Shown piece after piece: positions 27,051-35,990 of a DNA stretch of 36,100 bases. The stretch comes from Deltaproteobacteria bacterium. GTDB taxonomy: Bacteria > Desulfobacterota > DSM-4660 > Desulfatiglandales > B25-G16. A program made the position numbers and the translations under genes. Location: positions 1-36,100 of the forward strand of contig JAFDDT010000038.1 of the NCBI GenBank assembly GCA_019310725.1. Direction: 5' to 3'. Each line of letters opens with the position of its first letter. Positions within the stretch are counted from its first letter, which is position 1. A model generated the notes under the pieces. The model did not search any database, was not told where the DNA came from, and worked only from the letters and a program-made list of their open reading frames with translations.

Positions 27051-27587
27051 ATGAAAAGAATAGCACAAGACTCATGGATAATAACCTCGGTCATAATATT
27101 GTGTGCTTTTGCTATCGGGCTTTGGAGTTATCAAAAGCCAGCTTTTACTTTAGAAGTAAATGAAAGTGTGGCAAAAAGGAGTATCAAAATAGTGGCCGAA
27201 GGGGATGTTCTTCATTACCAAGAAACTCTGTTCTGGGATGAAACAAAATTTTCTGAGATTTTGTTGGATGAATCTGAGTTTTTTTCCCACCAGATTGAGA
27301 AATTTATGAAAACCTATGAAGTGAATGCTGACAATTTTGGCGTTGAATTTGTAAAGGACAAAAATTCGACATTACTAAAATCTGATGTTCACGGTGAATT
27401 TACTGGAAACCGGTATGATTTCCATTGGTTTCTAAATCCTTTGCGTCTGGATTTCCTTGACAGTCCCTTTGATAAATCTGAAAGAGCACTCTCTTGGAAA
27501 GGGCTTATTGGCGGGATTTCAACCAGCATTGTTTTGGAATTTCCCTTTTCCATCAGTAACTGTCATGCCCATGTTTGGCCAAAGTGA
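27051..27587 (+). CDS. Hypothetical membrane-anchored protein
   Basis: 178 aa; N-terminal TM IITSVIILCAFAIGLWSY. Confidence 0.75.
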   Translation: MKRIAQDSWIITSVIILCAFAIGLWSYQKPAFTLEVNESVAKRSIKIVAEGDVLHYQETLFWDETKFSEILLDESEFFSHQIEKFMKTYEVNADNFGVEFVKDKNSTLLKSDVHGEFTGNRYDFHWFLNPLRLDFLDSPFDKSERALSWKGLIGGISTSIVLEFPFSISNCHAHVWPK

Positions 27588-27827
27588 GGTAAAAATCGAG
27601 TCTGGCCTTGACATGGGACATCTTCAACTACCGGGTGGATGCTGATCCCGATACCCACCTGTCAGCGGGACCGAGGTTGCTTATTGGAATCCTTTAATAG
27701 AAGAAGGATCTTTTGTATACGAATGAATCGGCTTACATGGTCAAAGTAGGAAAAGGCGGTTGCCAAACGAGCGTTTGAAGCCGCCCATGAAAAGGAGTGC
27801 ACCGAACTCTTCAGTGAAGTTCGAGAA

Positions 27828-28043
27828 ATGGCGAATAAGGCCAAGGACCCGGACGACTTGTGGAGGCGCCACGATCTCCCAATTGAGAAAAGGAGGGAAA
27901 TTGATGACAAATATGATTACCAGTACTCAATACTGATTCTCGTGTTCGCCAGACTGATCAAAGAAGGATGGATAGACATGGATGACCTGCAATGCTTGCG
28001 CGAGGAAAAGATCGAGAGAATTCTGGATGTGGCGAATATATAA
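27828..28043 (+). CDS. Hypothetical protein (frame open upstream to ~27750 without a start codon)
   Basis: 71-aa ORF; upstream in-frame EKAVAKRAFEAAHEKECTELFSEVRE suggests 5' truncation. Confidence 0.55.
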   Translation: MANKAKDPDDLWRRHDLPIEKRREIDDKYDYQYSILILVFARLIKEGWIDMDDLQCLREEKIERILDVANI

Positions 28044-28069
28044 CATTTCAATCGCAGTGACTGAGCACA

Positions 28070-28128
28070 TCGAACCAGGCAAATGCAGCCAACAGCAAAT
28101 CGCATCGGCTGATTTGCAGAGTTAGCTC
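28070..28128 (+). other. attC site
   Basis: CGAACCAGGCAAATGCAGCCAACAGC...CATCGGCTGATTTGCAGAGTTAGCTC. Confidence 0.7.
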
Positions 28129-28141
28129 AAAAGGAGAAGAC

Positions 28142-28882
28142 ATGTCCAACGGAAATATTGAAAAATTGGCGGTACTGATAGACGCAGATAACGCCCAGCC
28201 ATCTATTGTTGAAGGACTTCTCGCGGAAATCGCAAAGTATGGGACTGCTAATGTGAAAAGGATTTACGGCGACTGGACGGTGCCAGACCTAAAAGGGTGG
28301 AAGGAAATTCTGTTGCAGTATTCAATTCAACCCATACAACAGTTTCGATATACCGCGGGGAAAAATGCTACCGATAGTGCGATGATAATTGACGCAATGG
28401 ATTTGCTTTACACCGGAAAATTTGGTGGATTCTGTATCGTATCGAGCGATAGTGATTTTACAAAGCTGGCGTCAAGGATAAGAGAGGCCGGTCTTTTTGT
28501 TTATGGATTTGGCGAGAGAAAAACTCCTGAACCATTCGTTTCGGCCTGTGACAAGTTCATATTCACTGAAGTGCTACGATCCAAGGATGAAAATGGCGGG
28601 ATGATGAGGCGCAAAACAATCAACGAGCTCAAGCAAGACACAAAGCTTGTTACTTTATTAAGAAACTCTGTTGAGGCATCTTCTAACGATAGTGGGTGGG
28701 CTCATCTCGCACCAGTAGGCAGCAACATCGCCAAACAGGCACCAGAGTTCGATCCACGAAACTATGGTTACAAAAAATTAGGGGATCTGGTGGCAGCAAC
28801 AAGGCTTTTTGAGATCCAAGAAAGATCATTAGGAGATGGCCACTCAACTGAACTTTATCTAAAGGACAAGAGGAAGAAATAA
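28142..28882 (+). CDS. NYN domain RNase-like protein with C-terminal OST-HTH/LOTUS-like domain
   Basis: LAVLIDADNAQPSIVEGLLAEIAKYG...GKNATDSAMIIDAMDLLYTGKFGGFCIVSSDSDFTKLASRIREAG...; C-terminal GWAHLAPVGSNIAKQAPEFDPRNYGYKKLGDLV. Confidence 0.92.
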   Translation: MSNGNIEKLAVLIDADNAQPSIVEGLLAEIAKYGTANVKRIYGDWTVPDLKGWKEILLQYSIQPIQQFRYTAGKNATDSAMIIDAMDLLYTGKFGGFCIVSSDSDFTKLASRIREAGLFVYGFGERKTPEPFVSACDKFIFTEVLRSKDENGGMMRRKTINELKQDTKLVTLLRNSVEASSNDSGWAHLAPVGSNIAKQAPEFDPRNYGYKKLGDLVAATRLFEIQERSLGDGHSTELYLKDKRKK

Positions 28883-28962
28883 AGAGATGAGCTTTTAGCC
28901 ATTGAGTTGACGCTTGTTTCACTGCATGCACCTCATCGGCAACATTATTCGTGGAAGGAACA

Positions 28963-29469
28963 ATGATTATCCGTCTGGAAAAGCCAGAAGACCAAATTGG
29001 AATAAGGCATATCAACACTGAAGCTTTTGATACTGATGCTGAAGCAAAACTTATTGATGCATTGAGGAAAAGTGGTATTCCCTTGATTTCTCTAGTAGCA
29101 GAGCAAAATGGTGAACTAGTCGGTCATATACTTTTTAGTCCTGTTACTTTGGAGGCCGACAACTGCAGTATTTCTATCGCAGGTCTAGCCCCAATGGCGG
29201 TGGCACCAGAATTTCAAAAAAGGGAAATAGGTTCAATGCTCGTAGAGGAAGGCCTAAGGCATTGTGAAAATGGGGGTTATGCTGCTGTTGTCGTATTGGG
29301 TCATCCGGATTACTACCCACGGTTTGGTTTTAACCCATCCGTGAACTACGGAATCAAATCGGAATTTGACGTTCCTGCTGAGGTATTTATGGCCAAAGAG
29401 TTAAGAAAGGGGGCACTGGCCGACTGTAACGGCATTGTAAAATACCACAAAGTTTTTAATCAGCTGTAG
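28963..29469 (+). CDS. GNAT family N-acetyltransferase (YhbS-like)
   Basis: VAPEFQKREIGSMLVEEGLRHCENGGYAAVVVLGHPDYYPRFGFNPS. Confidence 0.9.
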   Translation: MIIRLEKPEDQIGIRHINTEAFDTDAEAKLIDALRKSGIPLISLVAEQNGELVGHILFSPVTLEADNCSISIAGLAPMAVAPEFQKREIGSMLVEEGLRHCENGGYAAVVVLGHPDYYPRFGFNPSVNYGIKSEFDVPAEVFMAKELRKGALADCNGIVKYHKVFNQL

Positions 29470-29470
29470 G

Positions 29471-29620
29471 CGTATAACAAACAGGTTGGAGCAGACCCGG
29501 CTTCGTTAGTTCAGCCGTCGTAGCCGTTGACTACGCGCCATCGCCATAGCGGCTTTGGCGCGTCGGCAGCTATGGCGCGGTGAACCAGGAAGAACACGGC
29601 TGGTTTTACGTTAAGGCCTC
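29471..29620 (+). other. Possible long attC-like site
   Basis: GCGTATAACAAACAGG at the left, TTTTACGTTAAGGC at the right, with internal GCGCCAT...CTATGGCGC hairpin. Confidence 0.45.
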
Positions 29621-29791
29621 AGGTTCTCGAAGATTATTGGTCTGCAGCTCATCCCGAAACGTTACGCGCGCCCCTGTGGCAAAGTGAATTGCTTAAAGGA
29701 CAACATGATTTGTTTCAGATAAGGAAGTGCTTGGGTATGCAAGGGAACGGCAGGCACGCCCTTGAGCCATTGAACAGAGAAAGGAGGTTGC

Positions 29792-30601
29792 GTGCTAAGA
29801 AACGAAGGCCACAGGTTGACACGTGTTGTGGTCTGCACACCCAGAGAGGAGTACTATCGCGCAAGTGATCTTAAAAATCACAACATTACTCAGCTCGCAG
29901 ATCGCAATCTGGCGATCCAACAGCATGATACGTTGAAATCAAAGATCATGGAATTTGGAAGCGAAGTGATTGATATTCCAGAACTTGCCAACCACCCAAA
30001 CTCTGTTTTCACCCGCGATACAGCACTATGTACCCCCAATGGCTATATCAAACTGAGATTGGGATTAGATACCAGACAAGGTGAAGAGGAATGGATGTCA
30101 CAGGTCTTAGACTCGATAGGCGAACCCTGTGTCGGCGAAATCAAAGCGCCGGGAACAGTTGAAGGCGGAGATGTCATTTTGGCGGGTACAGTTGCCTTTG
30201 TCGGGCACTCTATTAGGACAAATGATGAGGGAGTGAAGCAGCTTTCTGCCTTTCTAAACGCTATGAACTACGAAGTACGAGTCATACGGCTCCCTGATTC
30301 CATATTGCATTTAGATAAAGCTATGATGGTTGTTGGGCCGGACCGGATACTCTACTGTGGTGGATTGATCCCTGATGACGAGCTAAAAGGTTTTGATACC
30401 ATTGAGGTTTCTTGTGATGGGCCTGCCACGGCCAACATCATCTGTTTGGGCGAAAATGAATTGATCGTTGAACGTTTAAATCGTGAGGTGACAAAACGGC
30501 TTGAAGCTAATGGTCTGATCGCCCATGATCTTGATTTGTCCGAGTTTGCAAAAGGAACGGGTGGCCCCAATTGCCTTATCATGCCTGTTGAGCGTAAGTA
30601 G
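29792..30601 (+). CDS. Amidinotransferase / dimethylargininase-like (guanidine-modifying) enzyme
   Basis: NSVFTRDTALC, VEGGDVIL, LHLDKAMMVVG, GTGGPNCLIMPV (catalytic Cys); GTG start with AAAGGAGG RBS. Confidence 0.9.
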   Translation: MLRNEGHRLTRVVVCTPREEYYRASDLKNHNITQLADRNLAIQQHDTLKSKIMEFGSEVIDIPELANHPNSVFTRDTALCTPNGYIKLRLGLDTRQGEEEWMSQVLDSIGEPCVGEIKAPGTVEGGDVILAGTVAFVGHSIRTNDEGVKQLSAFLNAMNYEVRVIRLPDSILHLDKAMMVVGPDRILYCGGLIPDDELKGFDTIEVSCDGPATANIICLGENELIVERLNREVTKRLEANGLIAHDLDLSEFAKGTGGPNCLIMPVERK

Positions 30602-30607
30602 ACGACA

Positions 30608-30698
30608 CGGCGAATAACAGTATGTTTGCAGTTATCTTGCCAAGATGGTAGCATCCAAATGCCTTCAGTGCTGTGCAAACCCGCAGAACGTTATGCCA
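30608..30698 (+). other. attC-like site
   Basis: GGCGAATAACAGTATGTTTGCAG...CTGTGCAAACCCGCAGAACGTTATGCC. Confidence 0.65.
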
Positions 30699-30885
30699 TC
30701 ACTAAATAGGGCATCAGATTCAGGACAAAGGGCGCCTAATCCATTGCGCCCGCACCCTGCGGGCCGCGGGATGCGATCTGATCGCTCAAGTCGGTAGCCC
30801 CTTTGCATGGGCATGCGCCCTGTCAGAAAAGGAGGCGCGCGATAGATGTGACGCAATAGCGGATGCAGCAGGTATACCTGCCTTA

Positions 30886-31320
30886 ATGATGGGCCTGGCC
30901 ATTGTGGATGGTCTCAGAGCGCTCTGTGCACGGCGAGTTGCGGTAGCATGCACATATTACGAGGCTGATTGGCGTGACGGGTTTGCAAACTTCATTCGGC
31001 TTTGTGGCTTTGAAACGATCCATGTTGCAACGCTTGCTGATCAGCGGTTAATCCCTGCCTCTGCGACCATGGAAGACTACGGCTGGTCTATGACACCTGA
31101 ATTAACCCGCAAGTCGGTTGGCTTTGCAGCCGACGCCGCGCCTGATGCAGAGGCAATCGTAGTAACCGGGGCGGGAACACGCACTATAGAGCTGTTGGTT
31201 GAGTTGGAGGCGAATACCGGTCGACCAATTGTTGCGGCGGATACAGTACTCTATTGGGCAATTGCACGTGAGTTGCGCTTGTCTTTGCGCCCCATTCTTG
31301 GAGCTCTTTCTAAGACGTGA
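30886..31320 (+). CDS. Maleate isomerase/AMDase-like (Asp/Glu racemase superfamily) protein, probably 5'-truncated
   Basis: GFETIHVATLADQRLIPASATMEDYGWS...EAIVVTGAGTRTIELLVELEANTGRPIVAADTVLYWAIAREL; coding similarity extends upstream to ~30720 with no ATG. Confidence 0.7.
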   Translation: MMGLAIVDGLRALCARRVAVACTYYEADWRDGFANFIRLCGFETIHVATLADQRLIPASATMEDYGWSMTPELTRKSVGFAADAAPDAEAIVVTGAGTRTIELLVELEANTGRPIVAADTVLYWAIARELRLSLRPILGALSKT

Positions 31321-31382
31321 CCACACTTAGGCACCGCCCGACAAACGGGATGGAGCTGACGCGATAGACCGCGAGGAACTGT

Positions 31383-32084
31383 ATGTCAGCTACCAAAAAA
31401 GGAGGGGATTCACCAGTGAAAACTAATGTGAAGTCGATCCAAAATGATAACAACTATTATTTCCTGAAGAAGAAAATTACCGGTATTGGCGCCAGTCCGA
31501 GAAAAAACGGGAATTCAGATGTTCTTTTGAAGCATATCCTAGAAGGGGCTAAGAAGAATAACATCGCTGTGGAAAATGTTCAGCTACGGGACTATCAGTT
31601 TCAACCGTGTATAGGATGTGAAAGATGCAGAAAGGACAAGATCTGTACCGGTCTTAACGATGGGATGCAACTCTTGTATCCGAAAATACTGGGATCTCAG
31701 GGTTTGATTCTCATATCCCCTACCCACAACTATAATGTCACCGCATGGATGAAAGCCTTTATAGACCGTCTTTATTGCTTCTATGACTTTGAGGACAACC
31801 GAGCGAGTGGTTGGTCGAGCCGTTTATCCGGGCAGGCTCGGAAAGCAGTCCTGGCGGCGGTTTGTGAACAGCAATCAAAGAAAGACATGGGATTTACCCT
31901 TGAGGCGATGCGTCTTCCACTCGAAGCGTTAGGATACGAAATAATAGGAGAGTTAGCTGTACTCGCAGTCTTTAACAGGGGAAAAGTGAAAGAGAAAAAG
32001 GAAATATTGGCCAAAGCATCAACACTTGGAGCGAATCTGGCAAAATCTTGCGCTTATACAAGCACGTTGGCTTTGAGGTGGTAA
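31383..32084 (+). CDS. Flavodoxin / NADPH-dependent FMN reductase-like protein
   Basis: KITGIGASPRKNGNSDVLLKHILEGAKK...CIGCERCRKDKICTGLNDGMQLLYPKILGSQGLILISPTHNYNVTAWMKAFIDR. Confidence 0.9.
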   Translation: MSATKKGGDSPVKTNVKSIQNDNNYYFLKKKITGIGASPRKNGNSDVLLKHILEGAKKNNIAVENVQLRDYQFQPCIGCERCRKDKICTGLNDGMQLLYPKILGSQGLILISPTHNYNVTAWMKAFIDRLYCFYDFEDNRASGWSSRLSGQARKAVLAAVCEQQSKKDMGFTLEAMRLPLEALGYEIIGELAVLAVFNRGKVKEKKEILAKASTLGANLAKSCAYTSTLALRW

Positions 32085-32133
32085 AGGAAGTAGAATTAGG
32101 GCCGAATGAATTCATTTCACACGAAAACGGTTG
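32041..32133 (+). pseudogene. 3' remnant of a GNAT acetyltransferase gene
   Basis: Alternate-frame KILRLYKHVGFEVVKEVELGPNEFISHENG*. Confidence 0.5.
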
Positions 32134-32156
32134 ATTACTGCTGAAATTTAACATCT

Positions 32157-32215
32157 CCACAACAGCATGAACTGGGTGGCTAGACAATTCGCTGGCGCTC
32201 ATTGCCAGCCTGTTA
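32157..32215 (+). other. attC-like site
   Basis: CCACAACAGCATGAAC...GCTGGCGCTCATTGCCAGC...CTGTTATGC. Confidence 0.5.
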
Positions 32216-32259
32216 TGCTTGGGGTTAGCTGGATCGAAACCGAGGTCAAGAAAAAGACT

Positions 32260-32760
32260 ATGGAAAGTAATCTAGTTAAAAAAGATTTCAAGATAAGAAA
32301 TGGTAAACCATCCGATCATGCAAGAATTGTTTCGGTTATGCAAAATTGGTGGAATGGCCGCGACCTGACTGCAATGTTACCAAAGCTGTTCCTTATTCAT
32401 TTTCGCGAAACCACCTTCATTGTTGAGAGAGGAAACGAATTGATCGGGTTTTTGGTCGGATTCCTCTCTCAATCACGTAGAAATGAGGGATATATTCATT
32501 TTGTAGGAGTGCATCCGGGGTTTCGAAACGACGGCATAGGAACTTTTTTATACGAGCGTTTTTTTGAGCTATGCCGTAAACAAAGCCGAACAATTATCCG
32601 TGCTTGTACATCACCGGTGAATAAAGGATCAATTGAATTCCACATAAAAATGGGATTTCAAATTGAGCCGGGAAATGGTGAGATGGATGGTTTTTTCGTT
32701 ATGCTCGATTATAACCGTCCGGGTGATCCAAAGGTATTATTTACAAGAATCCTGTCATAA
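32260..32760 (+). CDS. GNAT family N-acetyltransferase
   Basis: IHFVGVHPGFRNDGIGTFLYERFFELCRKQ...VNKGSIEFHIKMGFQIE. Confidence 0.9.
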   Translation: MESNLVKKDFKIRNGKPSDHARIVSVMQNWWNGRDLTAMLPKLFLIHFRETTFIVERGNELIGFLVGFLSQSRRNEGYIHFVGVHPGFRNDGIGTFLYERFFELCRKQSRTIIRACTSPVNKGSIEFHIKMGFQIEPGNGEMDGFFVMLDYNRPGDPKVLFTRILS

Positions 32761-32762
32761 CC

Positions 32763-32840
32763 AGCTAACACACCGGCTGAACCTGTCCCGCTACACACCT
32801 CGTGGCGTCCAGCGGGACAGGTTATCCGAACGTTAGCGAG
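32763..32840 (+). other. attC site
   Basis: GCTAACACACCGGCTGAACCTGTCCCGCT...AGCGGGACAGGTTATCCGAACGTTAGCG; 13-bp perfect stem. Confidence 0.75.
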
Positions 32841-32911
32841 CTGTATGGTCAAGTAGCCACTTTGGTGCTTACACTGGTCCAGATAGTCATTAGCGAAAAG
32901 GCACATAACGT

Positions 32912-33478
32912 ATGCAGTGGTTCCACTTTCAGTTTGGTTGGTTGAATCTGTGGATACTTGCGTTGATAATCTTCGCCACACCAGTTCTGTTGAACCTCAT
33001 TAGAGGGAAAAAAGGCAAGGCAGGCCTTTCACGTGCTACCACAATTCCGCCAATGTCGAGAGGTGAGCGTTTAGTCTATATCCTTGTAATGGCACCCCAG
33101 TTCTTGCTACCTCTATATGCGATTTTCGTACCCTTCACCGCACATGCAATTCTACTGGGTTTGGCCTTGCTGCTGTTTATGGTGGGGCAAGTATTCCGAT
33201 TGAAAAGTATCTGGGATTATACAGCCGGCCCACCTGGCGAACTGATCACCCATGGTGTATACCAGATTTCGCGCAATCCCGGCTATTTTGGCGCAACCCT
33301 GGTCTATCTTGGTATGGGCATCGCTGGCGGTTCCTGGCTCATCGTGGCGGTGTCGATCTATTGGTTCCTTGGCTATCAGTGGGTTGCTACGGTGGAGGAC
33401 CGCTTCTGTACGGAACACTGGCCAGACACCTTCCCCGAATACAAACGCGCGGTTGCCAAGAATCTGCTGTTTTTCTAG
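32912..33478 (+). CDS. Isoprenylcysteine carboxyl methyltransferase-family membrane methyltransferase
   Basis: 188 aa; GPPGELITHGVYQISRNPGYFGATLVYLGMGIAGGSW...VEDRFCTEHWPDTFPEYKRAV. Confidence 0.88.
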   Translation: MQWFHFQFGWLNLWILALIIFATPVLLNLIRGKKGKAGLSRATTIPPMSRGERLVYILVMAPQFLLPLYAIFVPFTAHAILLGLALLLFMVGQVFRLKSIWDYTAGPPGELITHGVYQISRNPGYFGATLVYLGMGIAGGSWLIVAVSIYWFLGYQWVATVEDRFCTEHWPDTFPEYKRAVAKNLLFF

Positions 33479-33688
33479 GCCTGCTTGTGCAATGGGTTGG
33501 TGTATAAGACATATGGGGACTGACGGTACAACCTTCAGCGGTTTTTTCACAATGGCGCGGCGCGCTAGCCCGTCACTGACGTTCGCTTCGCGCTGCGCTT
33601 GGCTTGCCCTCTTGGTTGGGAAAAATGATGGTCGAGGGTAAAGCTTATTTATTTCGCGGGTAGTTAGGCAGACAATCGAGGTGCTGCA

Positions 33689-35011
33689 ATGTACGAAGAG
33701 AGAATCCAGTATGCGTTGAAAACATTTCCCACAGAGATTGCGGATGAATTTCCCACATCCTTGCCCTTACTTGACAGCTTTCGCCAAGCGCATAGGAGAA
33801 AAAACGACTCTTTCGCAGATTTGGAAGTGCTCCTGATTCAGCATAATTTAGGGCCTTTTCTGCTTCGCTTGGAAGCGCTCTTCGAGGAAGGCCTTAGACC
33901 CGAGAGGACCTGGCTGGTGGATATTCCTTACTCAACCAATGAGCGCGTACGCAAAGAGATCCCAAAGCGGTTTGGGATTCCAGACCTTCAGATTGCACCT
34001 CCCTTCCGAGACCCTATTGCGCCATACTCCACCATACAGTTGCGCCGCGTAGAAGATATTGTCTATTACCTTGCCAACCGGGTATCTCGATCTCGCTTGC
34101 TGGTGGTTGATGATGGCGCTTACTTCGTCCGGGCATTAAAGAACATTGAGGATTTTGAACCTGGTTTCACTAATGCTTTCAGACGAAGAACTGCCATCGT
34201 TGAGCAAACAACCCGCGGCCATCGATACCTGGAACAAAAAGAATACAGGCGGCTGGTTGAGGATGCTCTTGACGCCCCTGTGGTCAGTATTGCTCGCTGC
34301 AGCACGAAGGTGGAGTTCGAAGCCCCTTTTATTGGCGTAGCCGCTTCAAGGGCTGTGGTCAACATCTTCGCCCGCGAAGGAATCGAAATAGACAATCTTG
34401 GCCGCGTAGCAATCATTGGGTTTGGCCCAGTCGGTCAAGCCGTTTTTCACGCCTTGAAGGACTTCGGTCATGCTGGTTCCATAAAGGTAGTGGACACGGA
34501 CGAGACTAAACATCAAAGAATCGCGGAACTAGGCGGTGAGCCGCACACCTCTTTGCCAAAGGAGAAGAACTTCGATCTAGTAGTAGGCTGTACGGGTTAT
34601 ACTTCCTTTGGTTTCAAAGACTGGGAGTGCCTTTCGAGTGACGCATATCTTGTTAGCACTTCGTCCGCAGCTGTCGAGTTCAATCGGAAACAATTCGTGG
34701 ATCTGGCTGAACTCTATCCAGAAGACGAAATTGAGATTGTGAATAAAGAAGACGCCAGAAAGAGCGGAATCCGTGCTACGCTGAAGATCAGAGATGCACA
34801 GAGACAGAGGCAGGTGGCATTTATCCATGCCTCCTTCCCAGTGAATTTTGATGGTCGAATGGAGTGCCTGCCCACACGGATCATCCAGGCCACACATACG
34901 CTGCTTTACGCAGCCGGATACCAAGCGCTCGAGGCGAACAGGCCGGGGATGAAATGGCTTGATCCGAAAATCGATGGTGAGATTAAGAGCAGAGCCTTGG
35001 AGTACATTTGA
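33689..35011 (+). CDS. S-adenosylhomocysteine hydrolase-like NAD-binding protein (divergent)
   Basis: 440 aa; VAIIGFGPVGQAVFHALKDFGHAGSIKVVDTDETKHQRIAELGG...FDLVVGCTGYTSFGFKDWECLSSDAYLVSTSSAAVEFN. Confidence 0.7.
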   Translation: MYEERIQYALKTFPTEIADEFPTSLPLLDSFRQAHRRKNDSFADLEVLLIQHNLGPFLLRLEALFEEGLRPERTWLVDIPYSTNERVRKEIPKRFGIPDLQIAPPFRDPIAPYSTIQLRRVEDIVYYLANRVSRSRLLVVDDGAYFVRALKNIEDFEPGFTNAFRRRTAIVEQTTRGHRYLEQKEYRRLVEDALDAPVVSIARCSTKVEFEAPFIGVAASRAVVNIFAREGIEIDNLGRVAIIGFGPVGQAVFHALKDFGHAGSIKVVDTDETKHQRIAELGGEPHTSLPKEKNFDLVVGCTGYTSFGFKDWECLSSDAYLVSTSSAAVEFNRKQFVDLAELYPEDEIEIVNKEDARKSGIRATLKIRDAQRQRQVAFIHASFPVNFDGRMECLPTRIIQATHTLLYAAGYQALEANRPGMKWLDPKIDGEIKSRALEYI

Positions 35012-35108
35012 AACAAGAAGCGATAGTGCATCGGGGGTCAGGATCTGACAGGCTGCTGCCGAAATCCCTTTGAGCAACAGCCTGTTTAGAGCTAACCCCG
35101 ATATTCAC

Positions 35109-35495
35109 ATGAACAAAGAATCGATCATGCTATCATACTTAGATGCTCTGCATCGGGGCGCAACCGAAGAGATCATCGCTCTCTTTGCTCCAGACGGCAT
35201 CGTGGAATCACCTCTGTACGGAACCGTTGGGGCATCTCGCTTTTATCGAGAAGTAGCTTCAGACACTATTAATTCAGAACTGGAGCTTAAGAATCTGTTT
35301 TTAAGCCATGATGATTCTGCCTCAGGGGCCATACAATTTCTTTACCGGTGGACGATGAAATCAGGGGCAATCGTGGCTTTTAATTGCATTGATGTATTTG
35401 AGTTTGAGGGTGAGCCACCGCGCATTAAGAAGCTGACGATTGTCTATGATACCTACCCATTGCGTGAAAGCTTTTCCGCGCTGAAGAAAGCCTGA
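35109..35495 (+). CDS. SnoaL-like / NTF2-fold protein
   Basis: MLSYLDALHRGATEEIIALFAPDGIVESPLYGTVGASRFYRE...FNCIDVFEFEGEPPRIKKLTIVYD. Confidence 0.85.
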   Translation: MNKESIMLSYLDALHRGATEEIIALFAPDGIVESPLYGTVGASRFYREVASDTINSELELKNLFLSHDDSASGAIQFLYRWTMKSGAIVAFNCIDVFEFEGEPPRIKKLTIVYDTYPLRESFSALKKA

Positions 35496-35556
35496 CAACC
35501 GCATCTAGTCGGCCACTTAAGCTGGCCGTTAGCTGCCTGAGATTTCGGAGACTAGT

Positions 35557-35922
35557 ATGAAATATTCGGCACTTAACCTTGAAGAAAAATTCGCCAGGTT
35601 TTCCGATCATTGGTCACCAAAAATAATTGCCCAGATGAATGATTACCATTTCAAATTGGTTAAGCTCCAAGGCGACTTTGTCTGGCACAGTCACGCTGAT
35701 ACCGACGAGGTTTTCATAACTCTGGATGGAGAAATGAGCATCGAACTCCGTGACGGCAAAGTTGACCTGCAAGCAGGCGAGATGTTTGTCGTCCCGAGGG
35801 GGGTGGAGCACAAACCATTCGCCGAAAAGGAATGCAAGATAATGCTTATCGAACCTGCAGGTACGATAAATACTGGTGACGCTGGCGGTGATTTCACGGC
35901 AGAAGACGACGTTTGGGTATAG
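35557..35922 (+). CDS. Cupin domain protein
   Basis: [65 protein letters not shown]. Confidence 0.93.
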   Translation: MKYSALNLEEKFARFSDHWSPKIIAQMNDYHFKLVKLQGDFVWHSHADTDEVFITLDGEMSIELRDGKVDLQAGEMFVVPRGVEHKPFAEKECKIMLIEPAGTINTGDAGGDFTAEDDVWV

Positions 35923-35990
35923 GCCGCAGCTGACATGGCGGGACAGGTGAGCTTTGCGAATATACTTCACCCGCATCGGGGGGCGTCTTC

